From: Rhyzopertha dominica
Taxonomy: Eukaryota; Arthropoda; Insecta; Coleoptera; Bostrichidae
DNA length: 64,000 nt
NCBI GenBank assembly: GCA_025024175.1
Contig: QCXZ01000138.1
Span: forward strand, 47,463,092 to 47,527,091
Reading direction: 5' to 3'
A program made the position numbers and the translations under genes. Below the pieces are notes generated by a model. That model worked only from the letters and a program-made list of their open reading frames with translations, had not been told where the DNA came from and did not search any database. Shown piece after piece: positions 28,064-39,300 of the stretch (position 1 is its first letter; every line of letters begins with the position of its first letter).

Positions 28064-29587
28064 ATTTTGATAATGCTTTTCCAGATGATGCTTTCACATA
28101 CACAGGTAATTAACCGGAGCTACTCAAGCTGAAGTATATAACTACATTATGGCTTCCCTGGTGCATCTAAAAGTGATTTTATTAATCTATGTAACCCATT
28201 ATTTGCCATGCGTTCAAGGTGTTTTAATATCCTGCCAAGGAATTTACTTCCAAAGTAAACTGCTGCATCTTGCGGTTTATGAAACCAAATCTGGATTCAG
28301 GGGGCCAAAATTAGTAAAGAAAGCAACACTTTATTGCTAGATCTTTAACCTCAAGATTCCGCACTGGAACTGAACGTTCGACATCCTGACGTGTTTTGAG
28401 CTCCAGAATCCAATTATTTTCTCAGTAATGAGCTAGGACGTTCGGGGATGTTCTTTCGATTTTATTTTCTGTGAAAAGATAATCCGACAACATAGTGTTT
28501 TTTTTTAAATCGCCGCCTATGCATAGAATTGAAGTTTCTGTCTAATTCTTTGGACAGTAGATCTTCAATACAGACTGATAATTTTTGACTTTTTAAAAGT
28601 AGAAATTTACTATCCTGCGAATGGACTTGCATCACCTCCAAAGCGAACCACTGAACATTTTTTCTAATTCTTTTGGTCTCAAATCGCCAGGACTGACCGG
28701 TATATCTTCTGCATCTAGCGATCAGTTGAAGCTAGATTTGTATTCAGGAGGCTAAACCATGCTGCTTTTACAGATTTTGCTCTGGAACTGTTAGAGCTAT
28801 TTCTAATGTCCATGCATGTTGAGCAGCAAAATCCAAAGGCTTCCGCAGAAAGGAGCTATTGATGTACTTAAACTGGTATAACACTAAAATCTAGGTTTAT
28901 TTTTGCACGTTCAAATATATTTAGTTGATTATACCATTTAATTAAAAAAGGCTATTCTGGTATTTCCTATCACACTACAGACCAACTAACCTTTTTAACT
29001 AGCTTAAAAGCTGTTGCCTGGTTTTCATGATTCTTTTCAGTGTCTGTCTGTCTGTCTGTCAGTATGTACGAAGCCAGTTTGATAAACCGTCTGGTATGCC
29101 AACAATACAGGAACGCTATTTGTTTACTAAATAACTTTACCTTATTAATGGTAAACCTTAGAACTGCGAAAAATGCTCAGAAAGGGGGCAGTGTGATAGA
29201 CTATATCTCTAGTGAACAACATTATTAAATAGTTAGTTGAATAAAACAAATGCTCTGAAAGTCTTGGAAATAAAGTTGCTGGTTCATTTTTAGTTTTTAT
29301 AATAGCATCATTACGTTCAACGGGTTTTTTGATAATTAAGTTAACGGTCCTTAAATAGCTTACATGCACAAACTTTAAACATGTCGCTAGGATTGACTTT
29401 GTGGTAACCACAGGTGCTGTTTCCCTCAAGCTCTCAAATTAGAGGGATCACGTGGAGGGTGTACACAATGATTTCTAAACACGTAATTTGTAAATTGTGG
29501 GTTAAAATTCACCTCATGTTTAATAAATAACAGGAAACTCAATATTTGTGGAGTGCATTTGTAAATTATGTATTATAAATCTCCACT
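28064..29587. other. Spacer between polycystin-1-like and odorant receptor genes
   Basis: No gene recognised. It contains a short TGTC/TCTG microsatellite at 29041-29062. The two genes converge here, so this is 3' flank for both. Confidence 0.5.
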
Positions 29588-29593
29588 TTTATT
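29588..29593 (-). terminator. Poly(A) signal of odorant receptor A
   Basis: AATAAA on the minus strand, about 66 nt after the stop codon at 29659. Confidence 0.5.
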
Positions 29594-29658
29594 CAATTTC
29601 TTCAGTGTAATAGTGAGAAAATTTATCTAATAAACACTCTACGTCATTTTACATATCC

Positions 29659-31502
29659 CTAGATTCTTCTAGAAGCCGTACGTGCTAGTAGTGTATAAAA
29701 AGAATATGAGACTCTTATTATCTGAAAAAACAACAATTTTTACTATTCGCACAAGACTATCGTCCTAAAATGCTAAACTTACAAATATGTATAATCCTGT
29801 ATTGCAAGGCGTAAACTTCCCAACTGTTATTAAAAGAGGTCTTTGTAGTCTGGCCATAGCAAATATTAGTTTCTTACGAAAGGTAACGTTTCCATCGTAC
29901 CAATTAATAGAATACAAGTCATTTGACAACGAGGTGATCTAAAACAGAATCATGAAGGGACGTACTATGTACTATAAGTCAACGGTTATACCTGTTCCGT
30001 TAAGGTTTGACATAGCAAACCAATCACAAGAGGTTCACAAGAAGATTCCGCAGCGAATATGAAGTAGCCCAACATTCTAACAGGCTGAGATTCCTGTTTA
30101 AGATTATCTTTGAATAAAATTAATCTCTTAAATACAGTACTCGTATTTTACCTGAGGAATTATAAAACTTATGGTACAAAGAAGGATAGTAAGGAGTATG
30201 TTTTGCGTCAGGAGTAGAATATTGAAATTATCTTCCAAAATCCTTACAGTATGAATTATTTTGGACGATTCCATTATGCATTTGTGCAGCTGGTTTGTCT
30301 GCTTTGCGTTATCCGAGCTATAATTCAAATGTATCTTTCCAAGCACTGTTCGAATCATTTTAATTTGCCCTGTAAGATGTATTATCACCCCAGTGAAGTA
30401 TCCGTCTGAAACTAGCGTAATTTTATTAGGTAAATGTTTTCGGAAGCCCGCTGTCACTATAAAACACTGATAACATAATTATTAACCTGACGTTTCAAAT
30501 ACACTTTTAATCTTTGTGAAAGAGAACCTCAAAAGGGTATTACACCCCCCTCTGAACCTTGCGGTGTGCATTCGAATCTCGTCTAGGACATGAGTGAATG
30601 GAATGTGTGTGTGTTATATATATAATGCTTGCTATACAACTTCTAAATAAATAATGACAAGACAAACAAAAGAGCTTCAAAATATCGTAATATGTAATAC
30701 TATGGCCGTTAAAGGTATTAACCCTCGTAAGATACTTTGATGTTGTGTGTACTTTAATGATGCATTGCAAATAATATAGTTCTAAGCTAGTGAAAAATGT
30801 ATACAAAAAATTGATTAAGATACGATATTACTAGGACTTACTTAAAAAGACTGTAGCTAAGAACGATATCAAATAGAATTGTAGAAACATTTCCAAGTAA
30901 AATCCAAATTCAATCGAGCCCAATACTCGACAATGATCATAGGGCATTTCTCTCTCGCTGGCGGTGGAATTACAAAATTCATCATAGCGATATCTTGGGA
31001 ATACGAGCGCACTCATATAAGACAGCATAAGTGATGCCTGTGAAAATATCAGAAACAGGTAAAATGAGCTGAAAGACATCACCGCTGATCTCTTCTTTAA
31101 CATTTCGAACTTATCCTTAACTGTGTATTTTCCTTTGTCCAAAATGTACAAATTTTCGGCGTGCACACTCTGCCGATTAACAATTTCGAAAACTTTTTCC
31201 ATGCCTGGTAGTATTGTTCTGAACATCATCAGTCTCACAAAGCAGATCAAGTGAAATGCGAGTGTACCAATCGCCCTAAAGCATTCTACGCTCTTTGTTG
31301 TATATGTTCTGAGGATGAAACAGAACTCTAGAGTCATCATGGTGACTGCTAGACCTACATGTATAAACAATATAATTTTGTGTGCAAAATCCACTGCAGG
31401 AGGTTGTCTTTGGTGCCATAAGCCAACAAAATGGAGTAATTTGGTGATATGTGCAAAAAATTTTAAGATTTTCTGCTGTTCAGTTACGGAGGTTGTCGTC
31501 AT
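29659..31502 (-). CDS. Odorant receptor (7tm_6 family), copy A
   Basis: Insect odorant receptor, a seven-helix subunit that forms ligand-gated cation channels with the co-receptor Orco in antennal neurons (family knowledge). Five exons on the minus strand join in phase: 31502-30842, 30405-30152, 30093-29992, 29938-29783 and 29721-29659, for 412 codons with stop. All introns are GT-AG. The first exon encodes TM1-TM4 and the PYDHCRVLGSIEFGFYLEMF motif region. Exon 2 begins GYFTGVIIHLTGQIKMI. Exon 3 has MLGYFIFAAESSCEPLVIG. Exon 4 has INWYDGNVTFRKKLIFAM, and the last exon has RVSYSFYTLL, the conserved C-terminal motif. AATAAA on the minus strand at 29593-29588 is the likely poly(A) signal. It is paralogous to the gene at 33773-36594. 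The ligand cannot be inferred. Confidence 0.92.
30485..30640 (-). repeat. Penelope-type motif followed by SINE-like B box
   Basis: In intron 1 of odorant receptor A. At 30485-30530 the minus strand carries a decayed form of the GAAACGTC hairpin motif seen at 18063 and 63029. Next to it on the plus strand, gcattcgaatctcgtc near 30568 resembles a tRNA B box (GWTCRANNC) and precedes a TA-rich tail, as in tRNA-derived SINEs. No full A box is visible. Confidence 0.35.
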
Positions 31503-32022
31503 TGTACAGAACGCGAGATGGACTGTTTTATGAAGCGGCGAGTGGGAAAAACTAAAGTTTTTATACTTCGACTTGATTCTAGTATTTAGTAAATGATATG
31601 CCTATGTTAAATAAGAAAGTAAACGTTGCCTCCCGAATGTATAATAACAGCGTATAACGCTTTTCGGATCGGTAATCGCTCTTGTCAATAATAAACGAGC
31701 TGCTCTAAATAGTTTGAATATAGCTCACGACATGTATCACACTGTGCTTGAATTTTACTAGCAAGGAATTTCTTTTAACCTGTTGTTAATAGTAATAAGT
31801 ACGGTAAAAAAGAAATGGTTTAAGCTAAATGCGTATATACATATGCTACACCCTTGCTCTTAAAGTGAACCTAATAATAATTGACTAAATTATATACATT
31901 TATATGTAAATAATAAAAATGATCAAATATACACAATTAAGTATGCAATTAGGTATTTCATTTACCTTCTAGGTCTTATAAACTATATTCCTTACTTTAT
32001 AACTGTATTACTTTCAGAAATA

Positions 32023-32220
32023 TTATATTGATTTTGTATTTCGCTCGTGCCTGAGTGGAAATGGAAAGAGTAATATCCAGATCAAGTTCGTTGCTAACAT
32101 TTCGAAAATTTCAGCCGTGCCTGCTGTTACGTTTTCAAGTCTGATCTCATGACTAATAGTTTTGTTGCCATCTGACATTTTTATATCATTTATTACTGTT
32201 ACTGTTAATTCCACCTTTGT
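32023..32220 (-). other. Unidentified short ORF upstream of odorant receptor A
   Basis: Minus-strand ORF beginning KVELTVTVINDIK after an AAAG that could be a splice acceptor, with a hydrophobic stretch IWILLFPFPL. Its start resembles KVDVTVVIINYIK at about 38041-38000, which lies upstream of the other odorant receptor. No known domain recognised. It may be an exon of a small duplicated gene, a relic, or chance. Confidence 0.25.
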
Positions 32221-32261
32221 CTAGGTATTATTGGAATTTTTATAGTCCCTTATCAAAACAG

Positions 32262-32800
32262 GGTCACACACGGACGTACCGAAGGGGGGCAAGGGGGGCA
32301 GCTGCCCCCCCCCCCCTGGACCTGGATTGCCAACTCTGGTCCCTTCCCACCATCCATACACTTAGCTGATTAATTAAGTACGCATTTACGAAATTGTTAA
32401 TGAAGTAAAATTTATAGACAAACGTATTTCACAATTTTCATCCTGAACTCATATTTGACCTATGCAAATGACATTCGATAAGTCGTTAAACGGTTTCCAA
32501 GCTTATTTTGGTCAGGAGTCATAATACGATTTCTACTTTGTTCAGTTCTTTTAATACGTTTTCTTATAGGGATTGTTCAACTATGCATGATTCTGTTATG
32601 TGGAATACACAAAATCGGTCACATATTTGTATTTGGAGGTAACTCCAATCTTTTAAATTCCAAATTTCAAAATTAATACAGAAAAACAAAAAAAAATCAA
32701 AATATTTCAAGGAAAAATCCATCCGAACTAAGAGTTACGAAAGTCTATTTAACGTAAGTTTTAGGAATACAGTAGTATTATAGGCAAGAATTAAAACCCA
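32262..32800 (+). repeat. Dispersed repeat B (G/C-run repeat), copy 2
   Basis: Reverse-orientation relative of 2960-3350. It starts with ggacgtaccgaaggggggca, then a G run and a C run around 32284-32318, then cctggacctgg. Farther in are gattgttcaacta and tccgaactaa. Non-coding; it lies upstream of odorant receptor A. Confidence 0.7.
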
Positions 32801-33329
32801 ATGTGCTGTTAAATTCTTCCGAAACAACTTTATTGTATTGTATTCCCTTTTTTGTAAACCTCTAATCACTTAGAATATTCGTTTAAAATATGCATTAAAA
32901 AATCAATATGCAATCTTCACCAGTTAGTCTTGCTGGAAGTGCAATTCTTAAACGTACGGTATATATGCCTAGGTGTGTAAATTAATAAAAGTATTCGTGC
33001 TCAAGATAAAAGTAATGCCACTTAGCCTAAAGACGTTTCATATTCTCATAGATTTATTTATCTCTAAGCCAACCATGCGAACAAAAACAGCATATTTTCT
33101 TAGAGTAGGATCCTTTTTGTTTCTTTTGCGTCCTTATTACGATTTATTGTCATTTCCCCGTAATATATGATGTGCGACTATAATTAGCTTTATTGCTACC
33201 TTTTATTGGCACTAGTATTTTCGTATGCCATGAAAATGATTATTATTAATTGCCAAATTACAGGTCACCTATTTTAGGAGCAGTACCCATTAAGGCAGTT
33301 AGGTAGCTTTGTCATCGTATCAGTTGATA

Positions 33330-33500
33330 CTGACAGTTGGCATTGCCATCTATTTTTCTGCTAAGATCATACCAAGTCTTTGGTATGTAGGCAAAACCAG
33401 TACTACTCCATGCTGTCCTTATTAGTCCTAAACTACACTGATGAGCTGTAATGACAGTGAAATATGCATGCATTTTTTTTGCCCGTCGGCAAGTCAGGTT
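33330..33500 (-). repeat. Repeat D fragment
   Basis: Words such as accaagtctttggtatg, gcaaaaccag, catgctgtcc and cctaaactacactgatgagc are reverse complements of words at 21970-22130 and 54290-54410. A truncated copy of the same family. Confidence 0.6.
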
Positions 33501-33689
33501 AATGTTATCATTTGTATAATTTTATATATTGCTCCTATGGTACCCTATAGGTTAAATGTAAGAGTAGCCTTAGGCTAAGTTTTGCCTATTGTGTGCCACT
33601 TTCCTTCTAATTAAATCAATAGAAGAAATATGATTTACACAAACGTTTATTTTGCACAACTACGCTATTTGATATTGCTTAACTATTAG

Positions 33690-33765
33690 CGTTTCTGACT
33701 TGGTCGAGTGGTTGAACCCCTATAAGCAAAATCCATGAGCTACGGCACTGAGTTGAAGACCAGAA
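33690..33765 (+). repeat. tRNA-like (SINE-type) A-box segment
   Basis: The words ttggtcgagtggttgaac match the A-box region of Ser/Leu-type tRNAs, but the expected B box is degenerate (gagttgaagacc). This is too poor for a tRNA gene, and fits a decayed tRNA-derived SINE just past the end of odorant receptor B. A similar word lies at 4448-4470. Confidence 0.35.
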
Positions 33766-33772
33766 GAGTCAT

Positions 33773-36594
33773 CTAGATTTTATTCCTTGTAGATTGTGCC
33801 AATAATGTATAGAAAGAATAAGAAATCCGTATGGTCTACAAAAGAAGTGGTTACAGAATTTCAGTAAAGGATGCTGTGAAATCACTTACGGAGATATACA
33901 AACCAGTATTGCAACGTGTGAATTTTCCGGCGGTTAGAGAAACCGGCTTTTGCAGTCTACTCATCGCAAATACTAGCTTTTTACGTAAGCTTCTGTCACC
34001 ATCGTACCAGTTGATATCATATAAAGAATCCGAAAGCGAAACAAGCTAAAAGTGAAGAGCGATTTACCGAATTCCTAAAAGCTTGAAAAGAAGTTATACC
34101 TGCTCAGTTAATGTCTGGCTCAACCATCCAATAACGAGGGGTTCGCAAGATGATTCAAAAGCCAGTATAAAGTACCCCAACAGCATTAGAGGATCCTTTC
34201 CCTGCAGTTCGCATTTAAGAAATAAATGATGGCACTTAGATGATTCATTACCTCTAATAATATATATCCTATGTTACATAATATTATGGTGATGAGAGTA
34301 CATATAGTAAGCATCAGATTGCTGAAGTTGTCTTCCAACAACTGATATGTTTCTATTATTTTGGCCGATTCACTTAGGCACCTGTGAAGCAGCTTCGTTT
34401 GCTGTTCGTTGCTGGATTTTGGATGCAGATTGATGCTTGCGATGACTTGGCGCACCATTTTAGTTTGTTCAGTTAAATGAATTAGCACGCCAAAAAGGTA
34501 TCCTTCTGAAACTAATTCAGTTTATTACAGTCAAGAATGCTTGCAGTATGCATTCCATTATTTAACAGAACTGGCTGTAATATACAATAAACTAAATATA
34601 CACCTTACCACAGCTAAAGATACTAAAGGCCAGATTCGTATTTCGACAACTAAGCTGTCATCTTCAGTGGCAACCTAAATTAAGAAATGTAAAACACTTC
34701 TTAGTAAAGTAGGTTGGATTTTCCGGAAGATATTGACCTCGCCGACCTTAATCTCCGTGATGTTAAAATTTTAAATAATCACAAATTAAATTGAAGGATT
34801 TGCTTCAAATATGGACAAGAATGCACATTATATAGGAAATATATGTGCCAAATTTGAAAATAATGGATACACACACAATAATTTATTAAAAACAATTAGT
34901 CGAAAAAATAATTTTGATATCCTGTGTTTGGTTATTTTTGAGTTTTGACAAAAATGATATAAGAACTTTGAAGGCTTTAAATAAAGATCTTTTTACATTT
35001 TGTAGTCATTATTAATTTCCATATTTCAGGCCGTATTGTAATTTACCAGGATAATATTGGTTGTGTCAGCCTAGCTAAACTAAGGAAGCCACTACTGGTA
35101 ACCAAATTCGAAAAACTGCCGGATAGCCTGCAGCTCAAATAAAAAACACAATTTGCGGAGACATATGCCATTTCATAAATATCAAAACCAATTCATCGGA
35201 TTTATAAAGTTGTATAAGTTACGTGTTGTTTTTTCCAAAGTGGNTATGNATGCCTTATAAATATTTAATCCAATCCAATGTATATCGATGTAAACTGAAT
35301 ATCATCTGGTAATCCAACACTACATTTTCAAAAATGTTTTTCGGCTTCATATTTGTCATGTGGGTAAAAACTGCTTGTTGAAACCATTCATAATGCTAAA
35401 GGGAAAAAGTATTATTGTAATGTATGCGCAAAATATCAGGCAAGAAGAGATGAAAAGAAAATCACTCCAGTTATAATAAAATGGGCGGATCATACTCTTT
35501 AAAGCTACGATCTAGAAACAGTATGGGTTGAAAACTGCGCTTCTACAAACCATAATACAAAGAAGACGGTAAATTTGTTTTGGCTGATTATAAGCTACAT
35601 ATGTGTTAATATTCAAAAACATAAAACTAGTGTGCCACAAGGTTCAGACATGGGACCCATTTTATACATGAATTTAAGCACAACCTATGTCAAGGCTAGC
35701 ATACTACTTTTTACTTCGAAGAAAGTAAAGTGCTTTTTCTGCAAGATATAAATAGGTGGTGTGCATGCAGTGGGTCGATTTTGAATGCTGAGAAGCATAA
35801 GTATGGGGATTTCCCAGAAAGCGTAAAAATACCATACTAAGCCTCATTCTCAAAAAAGAGAAAAATATAAATGGTAGATAGATGGTTAAGGCCCCTGTAG
35901 CTACGGCGATCTTTGCCAGAAGTAAGGATAAGTTAAATTAGATTGTATACTTGCCCAAAAATACTCCAGATACGATAGTGTTTAAGTACCACTGAAAAAA
36001 CATTTCAAGATAGAAGGCCGTATTTGACGAACCCATTATTCGACAATGATTGTACGGCATCAACCTTATTTTCGTAGTCGTATTCGAAGCCTCTTCGTAA
36101 GTTATCATGTACTGAGGTTCAGCGAATACGCTGTAAAGATACGACGAGAACACAGATGCCAGCGAACTGAAGTAGAAAGCGTTGAATAGGACGAAAGATA
36201 GACTATCTGACCGTTCCTTCATTGCAGCAAGTTTCTCGACTAGTAACGGATTTTCCCCTTCAAATTCCATGCTTTTACGGTCAATCATGCGAACTATTTT
36301 CCGCAGACCGGGCCATATTATACGTACCGCGACGAGCCTGGTTAAAAATATGGAACGCAGCGCCAGAACACCAAATCCTTTGAGACATTCTGATTTGTCT
36401 GCTCTGAGTGCTTTACGAATGAAGCAAACTTCCAAAAGCATCAGTGCCAGCGACAGAATTATATGTAACGTAAATACACCCTCAGAAATTGAAACCAAGA
36501 CGGGATGACGTTTAAGTTTCCACAAGCCAAACAAGCTTAGTGTCTTAGTAATGAATTTGAAATACGCAGATGGCTTGCTCGTTATTTCAGACAT
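33773..36594 (-). CDS. Odorant receptor (7tm_6 family), copy B
   Basis: Tandem paralogue of copy A. Five exons: 36594-35955, 34505-34252, 34201-34100, 34045-33890 and 33835-33773, for 405 codons with stop. Exons 2-5 are 254, 102, 156 and 63 nt, exactly as in copy A. Conserved pieces are MPYNHCRIMGSSNTAFYLEMF, GYLFGVLIHLTEQTKM, MLLGYFILAFESSCEPLVIG, INWYDGDRSLRKKLVFAM and RISYSFYTLL. The ATG at 36594 has better context (A at -3) than one seven codons upstream at 36615, and both are in frame. Intron 1 keeps frame only if it begins GCAAGT at 35954, so it looks like a GC-AG intron. That intron also contains an RT scrap and a hammerhead-like motif. Confidence 0.91.
34628..34674 (-). ncRNA. Hammerhead-ribozyme-like motif (minimal, Penelope type)
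   Basis: On the minus strand, from 34672 down: GCCA, then CTGAAGA (34667-34661), a hairpin with GACA...TGTC, GAAA (34644-34641), then TACGAATC and TGGC. GCCA pairs with TGGC as a four-base stem I. The last A of GAAA plus U pairs with AU across a four-base loop as a two-base stem III, leaving C as the cleavage-site base. CUGANGA, GAAA and UH are all present. One extra U follows the CUGANGA box. Activity is not shown. Confidence 0.5.
35620..35830 (+). pseudogene. Reverse transcriptase scrap
   Basis: The plus-strand translation SVPQGSDMGPILYMNL matches the PQGS...GP motif of non-LTR reverse transcriptases. Broken residues follow (SILLF in place of LLFADD). It lies in intron 1 of odorant receptor B, on the opposite strand to that gene. 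Confidence 0.6.
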
Positions 36595-37822
36595 CGTGGT
36601 GCTGTTGTTACACAAATGAAATGAAAGACTTTCGATTGGAGTTTATAATTTCATGATCGCAGTGGAGTCAAGTTTCCATAAACGTCCTCTAACCATCAAT
36701 TTTATGAAGCCAATGATTGCGAGCGTACCAATTATCTCCACGTGTTTTGTAAATGTTAGACTCCGATTTTGTATAGTTGGTTGGGAAACAATTATTGGGC
36801 ATGAACCAGCAGTATTGCAGAAAAACTTTATTGCAAGGCATATCAATACTACATGATTGCGAAAGTGATGTCTCTGCTTAAATCCATATCATGACATTTT
36901 AAGAAAAATGGCAGATGTTTTTTTACGATGGTTTAAGTGAAAACAGACTGAATTTGTTAGGCGAAAATGTCTATGGAGTATTGAAAAAACATGCAGGCGT
37001 CTGGTGATTTATCAGTCATTTAAAATCAGAATGAGATAAGTCAATGCATTAGATTATTTTTCAATTATATCCAATAAACGGTCAAGTGCACTCAGTGACA
37101 CCGAAAGGGTTTCAGATTTTTGGGGGTTTTATTTTTTAACAAAAAAAACAAAAAATTTGCAATTTGAAAGCACACCAATGATGAGGACATTAAAAATTGG
37201 TTTAAGGTTCATTAGGTGCAATCTAACTATAACAATAGTACTTTTTTTGCGTCAAATACGCTAGAATAATAATAAATCAGTAATTTGCAATTTGATAACA
37301 TTATGTAACTGATTTATGAACAAATTGATGAACACGCCTTTCTGTACAAAGCGTTGATTGCGTGAGGAATTTTTCAATTTGGTGAATTCTTCAAATATTT
37401 GGTCGAATGGAATGGGACCTAGAAAACAGCACAAGCTCCAGCACGCACCGAGACTGCTTCTAATAGAGGAAAACTGAGAGTATAATTATTAAGAACTTGA
37501 AAATCAAAATATTAGCGCCAGCCAACTGAAGTAATACTGTATATCCCCAAATTGTGTTGATGTTGTTATATTTTACACTGAATTTAAAGCATAAGTATTT
37601 TACAAACATATTCTGACCATCTATATGATAAATTTAGTTAATTTGAGCTTCATGCGTTTTAAAAACGAGCTCTTGATGTCAAATAATTAAACAAGACGCA
37701 AATACTTGTCTCGCGGTCAACAACACTTTCTTCTTTCGCTTTTCTTCCAGCATTTCTATGATTAAAAACCCTATTGTGATATGTTTCAATATTTAGTATT
37801 TTTGGGTTAGACAGCGTCCGAT

Positions 37823-38259
37823 TTAGATATAGGCATCGCTGAAGATGCTTTCTATATGGGGTCTAATTTTCTGATCCAACATTATAAAAAGCGATTTAAA
37901 ATACGTATCTGCTTTGACACTCGGGAAAATTTCAAAAACGTGAAGTAACCTCCCATAATCTGGAGGTAATTTTGAAATTTCTTTTTGTTTCTCTACCTGA
38001 ATTTTTATATAATTAATGATAACTACTGTAACGTCCACCTTATAATTTGAAAGGAAGCGATGTAAATTATAATACGTACCATCAGAAATAAAAGCTCGCT
38101 AGTTTTAACAACATGTAATTTTTGACCTGTAATCGATGTGAATGCTGCTACCATTAACGTAATCACAGATAATTTGTATGGCAGGGAAAGTTTTTTGAAA
38201 TTTACCAGTTGGTGTACAAATATGTGAAATAACAGTGTATGTTCAGTTTCTACGACCAT
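37823..38259 (-). other. Unidentified ORF pair upstream of odorant receptor B
   Basis: Two overlapping minus-strand ORFs. The first (38259-38045) has an ATG and about three hydrophobic stretches (LSVITLMVAAFTSI, LLFLMVRIIIYIASF). The second (38041-37823) begins KVDVTVVIINYIK and ends SIFSDAYI. The second resembles the ORF at 32220-32023 upstream of the other receptor. The frames differ by two, so joining them needs an intron that I cannot place with confidence. No domain recognised. Confidence 0.25.
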
Positions 38260-38599
38260 TGATGTCGTGTTTGGAATAAGCTGGTGGTATCCTATAATTT
38301 TTCGTAATAATACGTATACCGCTAAGTATTCATACCTGTTATTGTGCGGTCAGAATATTCTGCTAATACAATTTAATAGTCTAGTAAATGACAGACCGCC
38401 GTGAAACTTTTTGCCTATCAGGTGGTTGTCGTACGCATTACATTGAAATGTACAGAATAAATAAAAACAAAATGAAATAATAAATAAGATAGCTTGTACT
38501 AGTTATTTTTAAAAAACTATTACTTTTACATGTTTTAAAATTACATTTTAGTTACTTAAAAAGTCACCGTCATCGTTCCCTGGTAAAAATTTTCGTCTT

Positions 38600-39300
38600 T
38601 TATCACGATGCACAAAGTGAGATCAACTATTTGCAGCAATTTCTGCAACTTGTTCTTAAATAGTTTGAATGGTGTTATCACTAAGTTTTGGTGCAGTATT
38701 TTGCCTCCTCTCAAGTTCGTGACAAATCATTTCAATTGGATTAAATATACAGTGATACGGAGGTTTGCCGGAAAACATTTTATCAAAACATTTTGTCTCT
38801 AGAAACTCCAAGTATTGTTTTTTTTTGTATGGCATTCCTCAAGATGTAAGCCATGTTTTAAAAGAAAATCTATGAATTTTTCTTTGAAAACGTATTTGTG
38901 GTTGTTTCAATCTGAGCAGAATGATAAAACGCATTGTCTAAAACAATTACTGCATTGGCCGGAAGCTTGGCAGCAGTTTTTTCTCAAACCAATTTTCAAA
39001 AACTAGAGATAGAGACATCTTCCACCAATCCGATTCTAGATCCCGCATGTAGAATAATTATTATTTCACCATGTGACCCCGGTACATTCAACATACATTT
39101 GTTCCTGTATCGCACCAACCTTTTTTACAGTGTCATGGGTAATATATCAAGATTCATCGGCATATATGATTGCTCAATTTGAGCACTTAATCATTTTTGA
39201 AAATACTAGACGAACCAACGTGTTACCGCATTTTTCTAACCTGAATTCCATTTACAGCTATAATTATCATAGTTGATTCTGAAATTTTGATCATTCTACT
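38600..39300 (-). pseudogene. Decayed Tc1/mariner-type DDE transposase
   Basis: The minus-strand translation gives, in changing frames, VIVLDNASYHSAQIE and then PPYHCIFNPIEMICHEL. These match the second and third catalytic blocks (DNASYHS; PPYHCELNPIEL) of insect DDE_3 transposases. Several stops and frameshifts are present. Terminal repeats were not found. Confidence 0.65.

Noticed and set aside
29041..29062. TGTC repeat as a CRISPR-like or regulatory array
   Set aside because: It is a plain tetranucleotide microsatellite with no spacers.
33690..33765. Functional tRNA gene
   Set aside because: The A box is good but the B box and acceptor stem are not; it fits a SINE remnant better.
36182..36508. 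Plus-strand ORF of 108 codons
   Set aside because: Antisense shadow of the first exon of odorant receptor B.
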